A stretch of 64,000 nt of DNA, taken from Ziziphus jujuba (taxonomy: Eukaryota; Streptophyta; Magnoliopsida; Rosales; Rhamnaceae). Below are positions 37,101 to 48,951 of the stretch, piece after piece; positions within the stretch are counted from its first letter, which is position 1, and every line of letters begins with the position of its first letter. The stretch spans positions 22,780,001 through 22,844,000 of the forward strand of contig NC_083388.1 of NCBI RefSeq assembly GCF_031755915.1. The letters are read 5' to 3'. The notes under the pieces are model-generated. The model ran no database searches. It saw only the letters and a program-made list of their open reading frames with translations, and was not told the DNA's origin. The position numbers and the translations under genes are program-made.

Positions 37101-40100
37101 GTCAAAATACTATCAAGATTTTATACCTGATGGTTCCAGCTCTCCTGTATCATCAAGTGGCTGGAAAGTAGGTCGAGAATCAGATATTGCTGGAATGGTT
37201 AGTCGTTTACAATTGAGAAATCATAATTTTGTAGCTTTATATTGGAATGTTATGATTGCTGTGCAAAATACAACACAGTTCATACCAGAGTAAGAATCTC
37301 TTTACATACTTGCTATTACTTAATAGTTTGGAAATTCTTATACTTATAGCAGCTGGAACTAGTCAAAATTTAATGGTATCTGCTATTTACTTCTGTTTCA
37401 GGCAATAATTTCTAAGCATGTTTGTTTATTGAAATGAATTTTTATTTCAGGTGGTTGTTAAAGACTTTATTTCCAAAGCTGTTGTGTCACAATTTAGGGC
37501 CCATACCAGTCCAATTTCTGCTCTATGTTTTGACCCAAGTGGGACACTTCTTGTAACTGCATCAATACATGGGCACAATATCAATATTTTCCGAATCATG
37601 CCATCCTGCTCGCAAAGTGGATCAGGCTCTCAAAGTTATGATTGGAACTCTTCTCACGTGCACCTTTACAAGCTCCATCGTGGCATGACATCCGCAGTAT
37701 GTTCCTGCCACCAATTTCTCATCTTATTGTAATGTTTTCATGTCCATGATGCTTTCTTTTTCATTGTTCTTGCTATACAGGTGATCCAGGACATCTGTTT
37801 TAGTCCATATAGCCAGTGGGTTGCCATTGTTTCATCCAGGGGAACTTGCCATGTTTTTGTTTTGTCACCTTTTGGGGGTGAGACTGTTCTCCAAATACAT
37901 AACTCTGGAGTCGGTGGGCCTACTCTTTTACCTGTTCTATCTGTACCATGGTGGTCAACTCCATATTTCATGAGCAACCAGCAATCTTTTTCTTCACCAC
38001 CACCACCGCCTGTTACCCTTTCTGTAGTTAGCAGAATAAAAAGCAATTCTGGGTGGCTCAATACTGTTAGTAATGCTGCATCTTCTGCAGCAGGAAAGAA
38101 TCCTGTTCCCTCTGGGGCTCTTGCTGCTGTATTTCATAGTTCTGTACCATATGACTTAAAAGTCAATGCTCTGGAGCACCTATTGGTTTATGCTCCTTCT
38201 GGCCATTTAATTCAGTATAAATTACTTCCATCAGTTGGGGGAGAGCAAAGTGAGACTGTATCAGGAACTGGGTCAGGATCTTCAGTGCAGATGCAAGATG
38301 AGGAGTTGAGAGTGAAAGTTGAACCAGTTCAATGGTGGGATGTTTGCCGAAGGACTGACTGGCCTGAAAGAGAGGAATGCATATCTGGCATAACTTTAAG
38401 CAGGCAAGAACCTCTGGACATGGTCGTAGATTCTTCTGGTTTGCAAGATAGTGATACCAGTGATAAGGATTTGGTGAAGCCCCATGAAAGGTCTCATCTG
38501 TATCTTTCCAATGCAGAGGTCCATATAAGTTCTGGGAGGATACCACTCTGGCAAAAGTCTAAGGTATGTTTTACATTTTTGTTGGTGAGATCCTTTTGCT
38601 TGTCACCATTCTTAATTTTGTTTCTAATCCTTTTATTATCTTTTAGATAAATTTCTATACAATGAGCCTGCTGGGGGCTAATGAGAAAATCTTGACTGAG
38701 GGTCCATCCGGTGGCGAGATTGCAATAGAAAATATCCCTGTTCAGGAGGTTGATATTAGGCGTAAGGATCTGCTGCCTGTTTTTGATCATTTCCATAGGA
38801 TGCAGTCCAATTGGAAAGACAGGTAATTTCGATGTTGTATATCAAGTTTGGGATTGTTCTTTGCTATATGTATAAAGTGTCAACTATCAGCAGCAGTTGA
38901 AATAGGCATTAACATATATTTACAAAAAGCATTTGATTTTTAATTTTCCTTCTTGTTGATTTTTGGTTCAACCTCAGATTACATTCAGGAATAAACTGCA
39001 TTTTACCAGTTTTGTTATTCCCCCTGTATGATTTCTCTAGTCTTATAAATGATTTGTCTCGGGGCTGAATTGTTTTATGTTTCTTGCTACTTAAAGAGGA
39101 TGAGAAAATCCCAATACAAACAAAAATAGCTAAAGCATTGAAAATACACAATATTCTTCGAACTCGTCAACTTGTTGCAGGGAGGGATTGCTTTGATTAG
39201 TTATGTAACTTTGTTTCCTTAGGCATGCCTGTGGTGCACATGAGCATTTACATCTGCTGAACATAATTGGCATATTTTCACCATAAATTAATATGGCTGA
39301 TGCTTTTTCCAGGGGCCTTGTCAGCTCAAGCTCATCTTTAGATTCTCATGAAGCTAAAGAGAAGCTTTCAGAAAATGCTGTTGTTTCCCATGCTAAGTCA
39401 GCATCACCTAACTCTGTGGAAAATCCAGATGATGGTAAGATTGTTTGGACTCTGATTTTATTTCTTGATTCTCTGCATAGGATTTACTGATGCTTTCTTG
39501 TCATTCACTTTATTTATCAGGATTTTTAGGGAATTCTTATCCATCCATTCTCCAATCTGGAAACCAAATTAATGAAGAAAAAAGAGGGAGATCCAGTTTG
39601 ATGACTCCTCTACTCGACCAAAGCTCTACAAATAAAGATTTAGTTTCATTTTGTTCCAGACAATCTACCACGAATATTTCTCCTGTTGAGGACAGTAATT
39701 TTTCAAATCAACTATCCACTTTAACAAATGGGTCAATTTCTGCTGACGGAACTATTGCAAAAGGGGTTCAGTCAGTGAATAGTCATGGGCCCAGTGACAA
39801 TTCAAATGTAAGTTCTAACCGTTCTGATCTGAGCATGAACACTCTCGATGAGGGACCAGTGCACGAGTCACTGGATTTTGAGCAATTTTTCCAAGAGGGG
39901 TATTGTAAAGCCTCAGCTCTGAGTGACTGTCGTGACTCAGCTGGAGTTGTCACTGATGCGGACAGCAGTGGCAGCCCTTGTGATAGGGAGAAATGCGAGG
40001 AAGATGGTGACAATGATGACATGCTTGGTGGTGTATTTGCCTTCTCTGAAGAAGGTAAGAATTTGAAATTTTTACTTCATTGCTATATCGAATGTAGATA

Positions 40101-40245
40101 CTTCAAATCATTCAATTGTCCAGTCCTGAAGCGCCTTATCATTTTCTCAGAATTTGCGGCTCGCCAATTGATGTTTTGATTTATGGCATTTTTTATTTAT
40201 TTATTTATTTATTTTTTTTTTTTTCTATCTCCTCTTGCAGGATAG
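34135..40245 (+). CDS. Autophagy-related protein 18g/h-like (PROPPIN with BCAS3 domain)
   Basis: Long plant ATG18-type protein: a WD40 seven-bladed propeller that binds phosphoinositides on autophagic membranes (family knowledge), with a BCAS3-type C-terminal half. Nine coding exons: 34135-34314, 36149-36589, 36784-37197, 37451-37696, 37781-38563, 38647-38822, 39313-39434, 39521-40054 and 40241-40245; 2901 bp, 966 aa, close to Arabidopsis ATG18h. Landmarks are FLPNSLRFISSCIKTASSGV near the N terminus, SRRDDPVTFLQMQPLPAK, VRFYSLRSHNYVHVLRF, RAHTSPISALCFDPSGTLLV, YKLHRGMTSAVIQDICFS, and EVDIRRKDLLPVFDHFHRM. The lipid-binding FRRG of short PROPPINs is LHRG here, as in this subgroup. The C-terminal 250 residues are acidic and serine-rich. 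Intron 1 is 1.8 kb. The stop codon lies in a 5-bp terminal coding exon. RBK-like and ATG18-like genes point the same way, 2.7 kb apart. Confidence 0.92.
35106..35562 (+). repeat. Two-copy tandem duplication (227-bp period) in ATG18-like intron 1
   Basis: Copy 1 is about 35106-35332 and copy 2 about 35333-35562. Both run from AAGTGAGATAAGTGGCAACC through GAAGGAGGGAGAGAAACTAA and TTGCCACCTTTCCCATGTA to AAAGATAAGCCAT. Only scattered substitutions and a 3-bp indel separate them. Confidence 0.93.
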
Positions 40246-43059
40246 TTTACCTTTCTCCCTCCGAGGTATGCTGAAGTCGTGAAATCTTTTTTCCCTTAGC
40301 TTTGATATGTTGTCAAGTGCATTGTGAAAGCTTTGCTCTAGAGTGGTGAGAGATCTAATTGATAAAGTTGAAGTTTATTTGCTTTCAACAATTGAAATGC
40401 TACTACTGACCGATTGATAAAAAGAAATGATATATAAGCTTGCTCGTCCTAGTGTTGCCAAAGGGCAAATTCCTGCTTCCTACGCTTCTAATTTTATTGT
40501 AAATGTTGTAAATTGAAATACGTAATAGAAATTATTTGTGTGGACAGGTTCTTTCGTATGTTGTGTAACATTATTCATTCTTCAAAGAAAAAGAAAAAAG
40601 AAATAAAGTGGAAAAATTAAAGAGAGTTTCTATATCTGTGCAAAATTTGTTATTGTTTCTCATCTTTTATATCTGTGATTGGATTTGTGAACTTATGTTC
40701 AGGTGAAATAATAACCTTTTCTTGAGAGATATAGAGCTTTGAAGCAAAATAAAAAATAAAATAAATTTAAAAATAAATATTTTGGCTTGAGCAATTCGGA
40801 TTTTCATTTTTTATTATTTATTTTCTTAATAGAGGCAGCGTGATTCCATTATTGCTGGGACTGAACCATTTGTATTTCGTTTACTTGCACGTCATGTGTA
40901 TTGCTATAGTTTTGTTTGCTTATAAAGGTCAAGACTTGGTGGTGGAGATTCCTCTGCATGTTAAAAGAGTGAATGCAAAGGAAATTTTGCTATAAAAGCT
41001 TAAAGGCGTGCCAAGTCAATTACATGCTCTTTATCGGGTATATATCCGATGGAAAAAAAGTATATCATAAACTTTTTCTTAAATGAGAAAATGAGACTTT
41101 TCTACGATGTTACTTCTTTGGATAATCATTTGGATGCCATTTATAGGTAATCCAAACGTTGCTATACAAATTTGAATATTTATATTTGCATATATAGTTC
41201 CGTTAAGAGTCCTCTCTTTTTTTTTTTTTACTGTAAAATCCATTTGTAGAACGATAGAGAATAAAGCACACACTCGATTTGGATTGTGGGGATAAGCCAC
41301 GACACCAGTGTGCAGGTGGCTTCCGTGCAGATTTTCGTAGGTCCACTTGTCAAAAGAATAAAGCTTTCTTTTGTCGGTTTTTGGGATGTATATTTTCTTT
41401 TGTATATTTAGCTGCAGATTGGGTAAGAGATTAACATCTCGCTACTGGGCTCAGGTAGTTATATAAAGCGAGCCCAAGTGTTTCTCAACTCGCTCCGATC
41501 AACCGACTGGGTTGGGCCTGTGGCACATTTGAAGTTTGCTTTAATCCTTTCCACCAATCGTCCAAGGACGGATGGAGTAGCTCATTGTAGAGGGTGGAAA
41601 ACGTGACAAGGGATATTGGTGAATCCAAATGGTATGACCAAAGCAAACGCCAATTTCGGAAAAGCATCTCCTGCTTATTGATTAAGGTGGTAAAACAAAA
41701 TAGAATAATATTATAGATACAATCTAATCTATTAATATATTTTTTAAAAAAATATATACATTATTATTTAATTAGTTAATATATTGATATAATTTAGAAA
41801 TATATAACCGAATTCTTAAAAGATAAATGTTATTAAATATAATGATACATACAAGCCAAGTCAATCAAGTTATATATTATTCAATTACATAAAGCTAACA
41901 AACATGCATACATACTCTTTTATTGTCATGATTGATTCCACAAGTAAATACATAAGAATTTTGCTAATAAAACACGTGTATACTAGATGATATATTATGC
42001 AATCTGCTACCGTTTACATCTTCATACAATCATTAGGATGTAATTTATACGTTGTAAACCATGTTACTATATAAATTTTCATTTAACATAGTATATACCT
42101 TACCATTAATATTTGTATATGGGTCATGAAAATCCAATTTTATATAAAATCTATTTGTAAAAACATTGATGATAAGCATAAAATACCATAATAAAGATTG
42201 GGGATTATAAAATTACTTCATAAAACATCAATTTCTCTTTTCTAACATGAGGGAAATATCTGCACTATATATATGTCTTTTTAATACAAATAACAGAGAG
42301 TGAAAATAAAAAAACTATCTGTATCATCATCTTATGCTTGTTAGAAGCACGTAAGAAAGATTATTCGAAGATCATATTTTTTTTTATAACAAAACTAATA
42401 GGGATCCATTCGAATAAACCCTAATCATAAATAAAAATAATAACAATGATGATAATAAAAACACTATTTATCCATAATCAAAATTTTGCACTAGGATGGC
42501 ATCCTTTGAGAATCACATTTGCACTAGGATGCATTTGGAGCACTTTGGTTTCCAATACTTGGGTACACCCAAGACAGAGTTCTTCATGTTTATTTTTAAA
42601 TATAAATTTATACTTGCGCCATTCCCCACCACACCATTCCCTTCTCCAAACTCTTAAAGGAATGATCTGAATGATTATTTTCTCCACAGACACAGCATAC
42701 TCGAGTAAATGTAACAAAAACTAAACTTCATATTGACACCCAGCAAACATATTTAACTTCACCACCCAACGGCGTTGACATGAATGATTATGATTCACCT
42801 CCAATTTCTAAGGGATGTGCTTATCCAACCACTGTGAAAACCTTATTCAAGTAAGTATCACTTAAGACCAAGCCATTGAATATACCGGCATGTTCTAGTT
42901 TGTAAACCTGCCATAAATAAACATAGATTTATTATTTGCAAAACAAAAGTTAGCAACGGAGCTCAAATGGAAACGTTCTCAATATTTTTGGGCAAGAATT
43001 TGACGAAAGATATTAACTCTTGCTGTTCGGGATTTTAGTCTAAATAAATAAATATTTGT
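40246..43059. other. Region downstream of ATG18-like gene
   Basis: Begins with the ATG18-like 3' UTR; CCGAG|GTATGC at about 40265 could be a 3'-UTR donor. A doubtful reverse-transcriptase relic lies at 41.5-41.7 kb. The rest is A+T-rich with no supportable gene. Confidence 0.5.
41545..41672 (-). mobile_element. Possible Ty3/gypsy reverse-transcriptase relic
   Basis: On the minus strand, two frames read in sequence resemble the RT core of Ty3/gypsy elements: LAFALVIPFGFTN (compare the usual F.VMPFGLTNAP) and then TFSTLYNELLHPSLDD (compare TF..LMN..F.P.LD). A frameshift separates them and no YLDD box follows. No LTR pair was seen nearby. Weak, short evidence. Confidence 0.35.
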
Positions 43060-44000
43060 AGACCCGGAATGAGAAAGTATTCAGGACAGGAGCTGCCCTT
43101 AGAATATATCCGGCAAACAGTGAATTGGCATTTGCATACCCAAACTCGTTAACAATTCCAAATGCTCAACCTTTCTTAATTTAGGAAGTTGAGCAATCTT
43201 AGCCAACATGGTGTCTGTTAAGCCTAATTAACCAAATTAAACCCAAAAAAAATCAACATAAACAAATTGATATTCCAAAACAAAAATAATTAAAAAAAAA
43301 AAAAACCACCTTCCCCAATATGCTGGGTAATTCTTTTGATTTTGAGCAGGTAGTGGTAGAAGAGTCCAATTTTGTAATGCTAACGATATTAAGAATTAGA
43401 TGCATAGGAAAGATTTGGGGCAGATATGTTGACGCTTTCAAGGTCAACATCATCTCGTATTTCCAATGTATTAAGATTCTGTACGGAGGAGGAGATTTCT
43501 GAGGCATTGCAAGTATATGGAACTTCCTATTTGCGAGTAATTGGGATTGGGAGCAGAAGCAATTTTCAACATGTGAAGTTTACAGGCATTCGTAAGAGAA
43601 AAACATTCAAGAAAGGGTGAGTTGGAGAATAAATGCTGAATAAAGTTTTGAGTGACATGTGAACCACCCTGAGGCAATGAAAATTGACGGCGAAACAAGA
43701 AGTGGGGTCATAATCAGAAGGAAGATACAAATTAAGTAAGCTTTTGAACTTGGTTTTTTTTTTGGCAGCCAAATCTATTCATGTGTTTATTACATAACTT
43801 AAGATGACAATCCTCCTCTGTTCTCAGTGTAGAACGTAATAGTAAAAACTCATCCAGAGTTGGTGCCTCATATAATTTCAGTACTCAAATGGGGACGTCT
43901 TCCAAATCTTTTGCAATGCCGAGAAAGGATACTCATGCTTGCGGCGTCTTCCATGCTCAACAAACAAAATTATTTCCAGAATTTCATCTGGTAATTTATT
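43060..44000 (-). pseudogene. F-box/LRR (FBD-type) protein pseudogene
   Basis: Minus-strand relic of a plant F-box/LRR gene, whose products are substrate receptors of SCF ubiquitin ligases. The F-box starts at about 44000 (NKLPDEILEIIL) and continues after a frameshift as LLSMEDAASMSILSRHCKRF, followed by a stop. LRR-type pieces come next in changing frames: VVHMSLKTL, QHLFSNSPFLECFSLTNACK, CLRNLLL, and NTLEIRDDVDLESVNISAPN. A further piece (FGYANANSLFAGYILRAAPV) lies at about 43070-43150. Several frameshifts and stops exclude a functional product. Its ancestor would have pointed toward the ATG18-like gene. Confidence 0.75.
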
Positions 44001-44619
44001 CGGGTTGTCTTCCTTAAGCAGCGTTTTTTTTTTTTTTTTTTAATTTTTATTTTTACTGGACGGACAAATTATTATTATATTGTTATATAATAATAATTCA
44101 CATGGGAAGTTATATGCACAATTTCCTGGTTGTGTCCCTCATTTTCGGGATGTATTTTTCCTTCTTTTTTGGTTGGGAAAAAAAAAAAAAAAATTAAGAC
44201 AACAACAACAACAGAGACAAGTTATTTATCTAGGGTTTGGGATGTTCTCATGCTGCCCATGTATTCTGTTATTTCAACTAAATCTCCATGCTTCCATAGA
44301 GAAGATTTTAAACTGGACCAGACTGGATTAATTTTCAAATATAAAAATTGGTACCTAATTATGAGATTCCATTGTTGTAATTGTTGGGTCTACACCGTCA
44401 TTTACTTGCACGTCATGTGCATTTAATTTTTTCTTTTTTTTCTTTTCTTTTCGCTTATAAATATGTGACTTCATCTCATATATACTTTCAGAAGCTTATA
44501 CCTTAATATGCAGAGTAAGTTTTTTTTTGACTTGATGATTAAGTAGAAGGAGATAAGAGCCATAGAAGCGCAGCAAATGGAAGCCAAAGAATTAAGTGAG
44601 AGAGATTTGGGGCGCCAGA

Positions 44620-44735
44620 AGATAATTTCATGAATCAGTCAAGCTACCGCTTACAAAAATACTGTCATGGACAATGGATATATTCAATGATAGTTTAATA
44701 TTATACAATATTAACCAAATTCAGTAAATAAAAAG
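44620..44735. repeat. Diverged repeat, copy 1 (partner at 48.32 kb)
   Basis: It aligns in order with 48318-48430: AATTTCATGAATCAGTCAAG / AATTTCTTCAATCAATTAAG, then GCTTACAAAAA, GACAATGGAT, ACAATATT, ACCA(A/C)ATTCAGT. Function unknown. Confidence 0.65.
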
Positions 44736-46139
44736 GGCCACAGGTGATGATGAAGCGGTTAATTTAAATAATTAAGCATTTTTATTTGTGCCGTTAAAAA
44801 AACGAATTTGAATCACACAGAATACATAAATTTTAAATTAGATAATTAAAAAAAAAACAAAAAATAGGGCTACAAGAACCGCTACCTGGGCCTATTAACA
44901 AACACAAGTGGGTACATCTATAAACGATGCTACCATTGGAGCCCACCTAGACACAAAAGGGCGATCAAATATTGCACCCACTTGGGCCAACAAAAGTGCA
45001 TAAGGTTAGACAAGCGCAGATGTGAAAGGGCTTCAAAGGGAATAATGTGTGAAACACAATACCCCCGGGAGGAAAGCAACAAAAATGACATTAGCACAAG
45101 AACTTAAAAAGAGTGAGAAGAGGATTCCAAAAGGAAAATTCGAGAACAGAAAGAAACGAATTTTACATATTAAAAGTCTGTTAAAATGAGTCGAATGTTG
45201 TAATTTGTGGAAAGGAAGATATTATTTATAGATCGGTAGAAGTATTATGTATGTGTTTAGCTTGGTAACCCATCTATTTGAATAACCAGGGTCTCCAAGA
45301 AATTACCAGAGCCAAATTAATATAAAGTAAAATATCATTTTCCATCTTTTTTATCCTGATTGAAAGATTAGATAAACTACAACTTATTTGATAGCATTGT
45401 AGTTATTATTTTATTTATTAAATTGCGTGAAATGCTAAGTCAAAACTTTAAAACACACTTCTCAATATAAATAAATAAATAAAATTAAAATTAAAATGCA
45501 TTTGTACCACATCACGCGAGAAAGCTATCAGTTTCTCTTCCAATATTAAAACCTCGCCATTATTCCAATATTTGGTGGGCTTACTTACGTGAAGCCCAAT
45601 TTCAGTTAAATTTTGTTGGTTCCAAAATCTTTTTTAAATTGTTGTGTATTTATCAATTATTTTTAAGTTGTTGTTTGCTTTTTGATTATCATCTAAAAGT
45701 AATATTAGCCTTTTGATATGTAAAAAACAAAAATTGTAGTTTTGAGCATTTTTAGTAACACAAGTTTTGATGCTACAGATATTTTATTCAATAAAACCGG
45801 TCTTTTCTTTTTTTATTTTTTGTTGAAAAATTAATGAAGTACCAGTTTTTCTTCTTTTGACATAGGAAACAAACGACTTTGGAACACTCCTCTCCATTTA
45901 TAGGCAAATGAAGGATATCAATTTGGATTAACCAACGTGTGTCATGTTTACATTTTAAATCCAGGGTTAAAATTAAACCATACCATCAATATTAACTTGG
46001 AAATAATCATTAATTAGTATTAATTTCGTTATATGATTTATAATTAATGGATTACAATAATAATTAGGTTTAGGGTTACTATGTAAGATTCCATTAATTC
46101 TTCTTATTAATGGTTTTAGCCTGTAATGGTGATGATTGT

Positions 46140-46229
46140 CTTATTTCTTATTTACGAACCAGCTGCTCAATTTGTCCTTGCATTGTTTTATTTCTTATTT
46201 ACGAACCAGTTGCTCAGTCTGTCCTTGCT
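46140..46229. repeat. Two-copy tandem repeat, 49-bp period
   Basis: TTATTTCTTATTTACGAACC followed by AG(C/T)TGCTCA(A/G)T(T/C)TGTCCTTGC occurs at about 46140 and again at about 46189. Confidence 0.85.
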
Positions 46230-46417
46230 CAAGCTGTGTTTTAGCGCGTTCAGGCACCGAATTCTCCTACTGAATATGTAGGCTGTATTTTTTTATTTTT
46301 CAGTATAATCTGCAATTATTTATTTATTTATTTATTTTTTTTTTGGGGGGTAGTTTTGTTTTACTATATTTTTGTTTGATGATAATTTGTGATACCACTC
46401 ATGTTACAAAATTTTGA

Positions 46418-46810
46418 ATGAAACTCTAACATTGGAGGAGTCGAGAGCGACTTCTGTGCTTATGCTTTGGAAAAACAAACTGAACATTGATCCTACTGAG
46501 GCTGAGGTTGATGATATGTACTGAAAAAATATATGTCTTGTTAACATAGAAAATAGGGTTAAATACCAATAACAATAAAATAGGATGAAGTAATGATTTG
46601 ATTTCTATCTTTCTTACGTATAGTTTGAATCCTGGATAGAATGCTTCACCACTGTCTTGATCAAAGAAAATGACCTGAACCAAACCGATTTTCAAAAGCT
46701 TCTGCCATTCACCACTGTCCTCAAAGAGGGTAGCCTGAACCAGACAAACTTTCAGAAGCTTCTGCCATCTTTTTCATCGAAAGGAATTAAGGGATAAGCT
46801 GACCAAAGCC
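46418..46810 (+). pseudogene. Exon-like coding relics, unidentified, with in-frame repeat
   Basis: Two plus-strand stretches look protein-coding although I cannot name the family. The first, about 46428-46524, reads TLEESRATSVLMLWKNKLNI then DPTEAEVDDMY and a stop. The second begins after an acceptor-like GTATAG near 46622 and reads FESWIECF, then two repeat units that each start FTTVL and end FQKLLP (21 and 20 codons, DNA units of 63 and 60 bp), then a stop. Another frame continues as KELRDKLTKAHADLDLAVVT. Balanced composition and unit lengths divisible by three suggest past coding use. No start codon or complete gene structure could be built. Confidence 0.4.
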
Positions 46811-48920
46811 CATGCCGACTTGGATTTGGCTGTCGTTACAGGGTAGTCGAATAGAGGATGTTTCTTATTGGCTTGTCCCATAACATCGATTGCGTTCTCG
46901 ACCATAACACCAATTTTTATGCATTTTGTATTTTTCTAATGGAATATCTATTCATAATTTTTTATTTTATTATTGGAGTATATTGTATGTACGAGAGCAT
47001 TTTTTATTTTTAGTTTTGATGATTGCATGCTTTAGTATTTTGTTGATGTGGATTGGTATAATAATGATTTAATGTTTTTCATAAAGGTTCAATTAACTAT
47101 TTTGTGATAATGGTATTGTAGGTATTAACTTATTTTGTTAGTTTTGGATATAGGTGGGTCATATTTTTGGATAATGATATATTTTCTCAGTCCTTATTGT
47201 TTTTATTTGTTATAAAAAAGTTTGGTTGCATTTTTATTTTAAATTTGTATATATATATATATATATTATTTTTAATTTTGATATTTGTTTTATTTAATTA
47301 GGATGGAATTGGAGGTGTAAAGAAGTCTACCAATATATTTTATGAAGTGCACATATATTATTATTTTATTAGTTATCATATTGTTATAATCTAAATATTG
47401 ATAATTAAAGTTTTAAAGGGATAATTGTAACTAAACTAAACATAAGGTAATAAAACGATCGCATTTGTATATTTGGTAAAATTTTGATAGAATTCTTGGT
47501 GGTTTACCATTACTTATTTACTGCACCATTTTTTTTTTTATAATAATGATATAAAAATAGAGTGCATTTATAATTTTGATAAACATCATTGCATATTTCA
47601 ATATATATTTTGGTAATATTATCATTTGTTGATTATTTATCTATTTTCTTCTTATCAAATTGTATATATTATTTTTGGTAATTCATGTATTTTCTGGTTA
47701 GGATTATAATTCATGGCCAATTTTTCTATATAGATAATTATCAAGACGATAGAAGTTGATAACTGTTAGTTTTTGTTTTTTCTTTGCAATTAATTTTGTT
47801 GGGTACAAGTTATGGCTCATAAATTTTCCCAATAAAAACATCTACACAATAATATTTTTTCCAGAATTCACTACAAACATATACCATATAGTCATCTTAC
47901 TAAACATATTGGTAATAACAGCGCCGGTAGAAGCAAATATTACAAGTAAACCAAGATATAGTTCCAATATCTTAGAGAATGCAAACCTACAATGTTTATG
48001 TAAAACCCACAAAGGAATGAAATCTGGCAATTTACTTCTAACCAACCTATATAGAGAATTTCATGCCTGAAGCTTAGTAGCTCCTGGGAAATATGAACAT
48101 ATAATACTTTCTTTATTGCTAACAAAATGTAGTTTTTCTTCCTGTTCATTCTTCCAAGATGTACATTGAGCACCATACGAGATAACTTGCTCCAAACACA
48201 AGTAAAATGTAAGATAAGGGCATTATATCAAAGGACATCCTAAGATGAGATTGTTCCAGAGTGCATAAAGATTTGCTTATCTAACACAAAAGGACACTAA
48301 CTCACGCGAGGCCCTACAATAATTTCTTCAATCAATTAAGCTACAGCTTACAAAAAGTGTGACCGACAATGGATTCAATGTAGTTTTAGTTTATACAATA
48401 TTCACCACATTCAGTTAAGAAAAAAGCCATAAATAAAGTCACCAATTCCAATCTAAATTCTTAACAAATTAAAGAAAAAAGTCTGATTCTATACTTAAAA
48501 AAGAATGGTATCAATTTGAAATTGAATTTCTATTCCAAATATTAAATTTCTCAATTTTGTGGACGAGAGAGTGACCAGAAGTTTTTAGTAAAACCCATCA
48601 TGAAAGAAGCATTGAGAGACTAAATTCCAAAATAAAATCATTGCCTATTTGAAACCCTCATTCTGCATACAGATGAATCCTCTCCCAACACTTTTATTGG
48701 GTTTGGGGTCCCCAAAGATGCATCAAAATTTGGGACACTTTGTACTCACAAAATGCATCCAACTCGTACCACACAAAATAGATGCCCCTCCATAAAGCCC
48801 TAAGCTTTTGACACGTGGGCAATCCCTCTTAATGACACGCCATGCGTGTCACATTTTATATCAGTTACCACATGTATTCATGAAAACGTAGACAAACATT
48901 AATAATTTCTTGAGGAGGCA

Positions 48921-48951
<31 letters not shown>

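Larger units (their letters stand above)
44001..46417. other. Spacer 44.0-46.4 kb
   Basis: Upstream side of the F-box pseudogene, then A+T-rich sequence. The stretch 44860-45180 is richer in G+C but has no recognisable frame. It contains one copy of the 44.6/48.3 kb repeat and the tandem repeat near 46.14 kb. Confidence 0.5.

Noticed and set aside
40880..44470. Shared word TTTACTTGCACGTCATGTG at about 40880 and 44400
   Set aside because: The match is short and flanked by unrelated sequence; it may be chance or a small old repeat.
47842..48176. Possible second F-box relic on the minus strand
   Set aside because: A single LPDF-like word is not enough; no F-box or LRR pattern follows.
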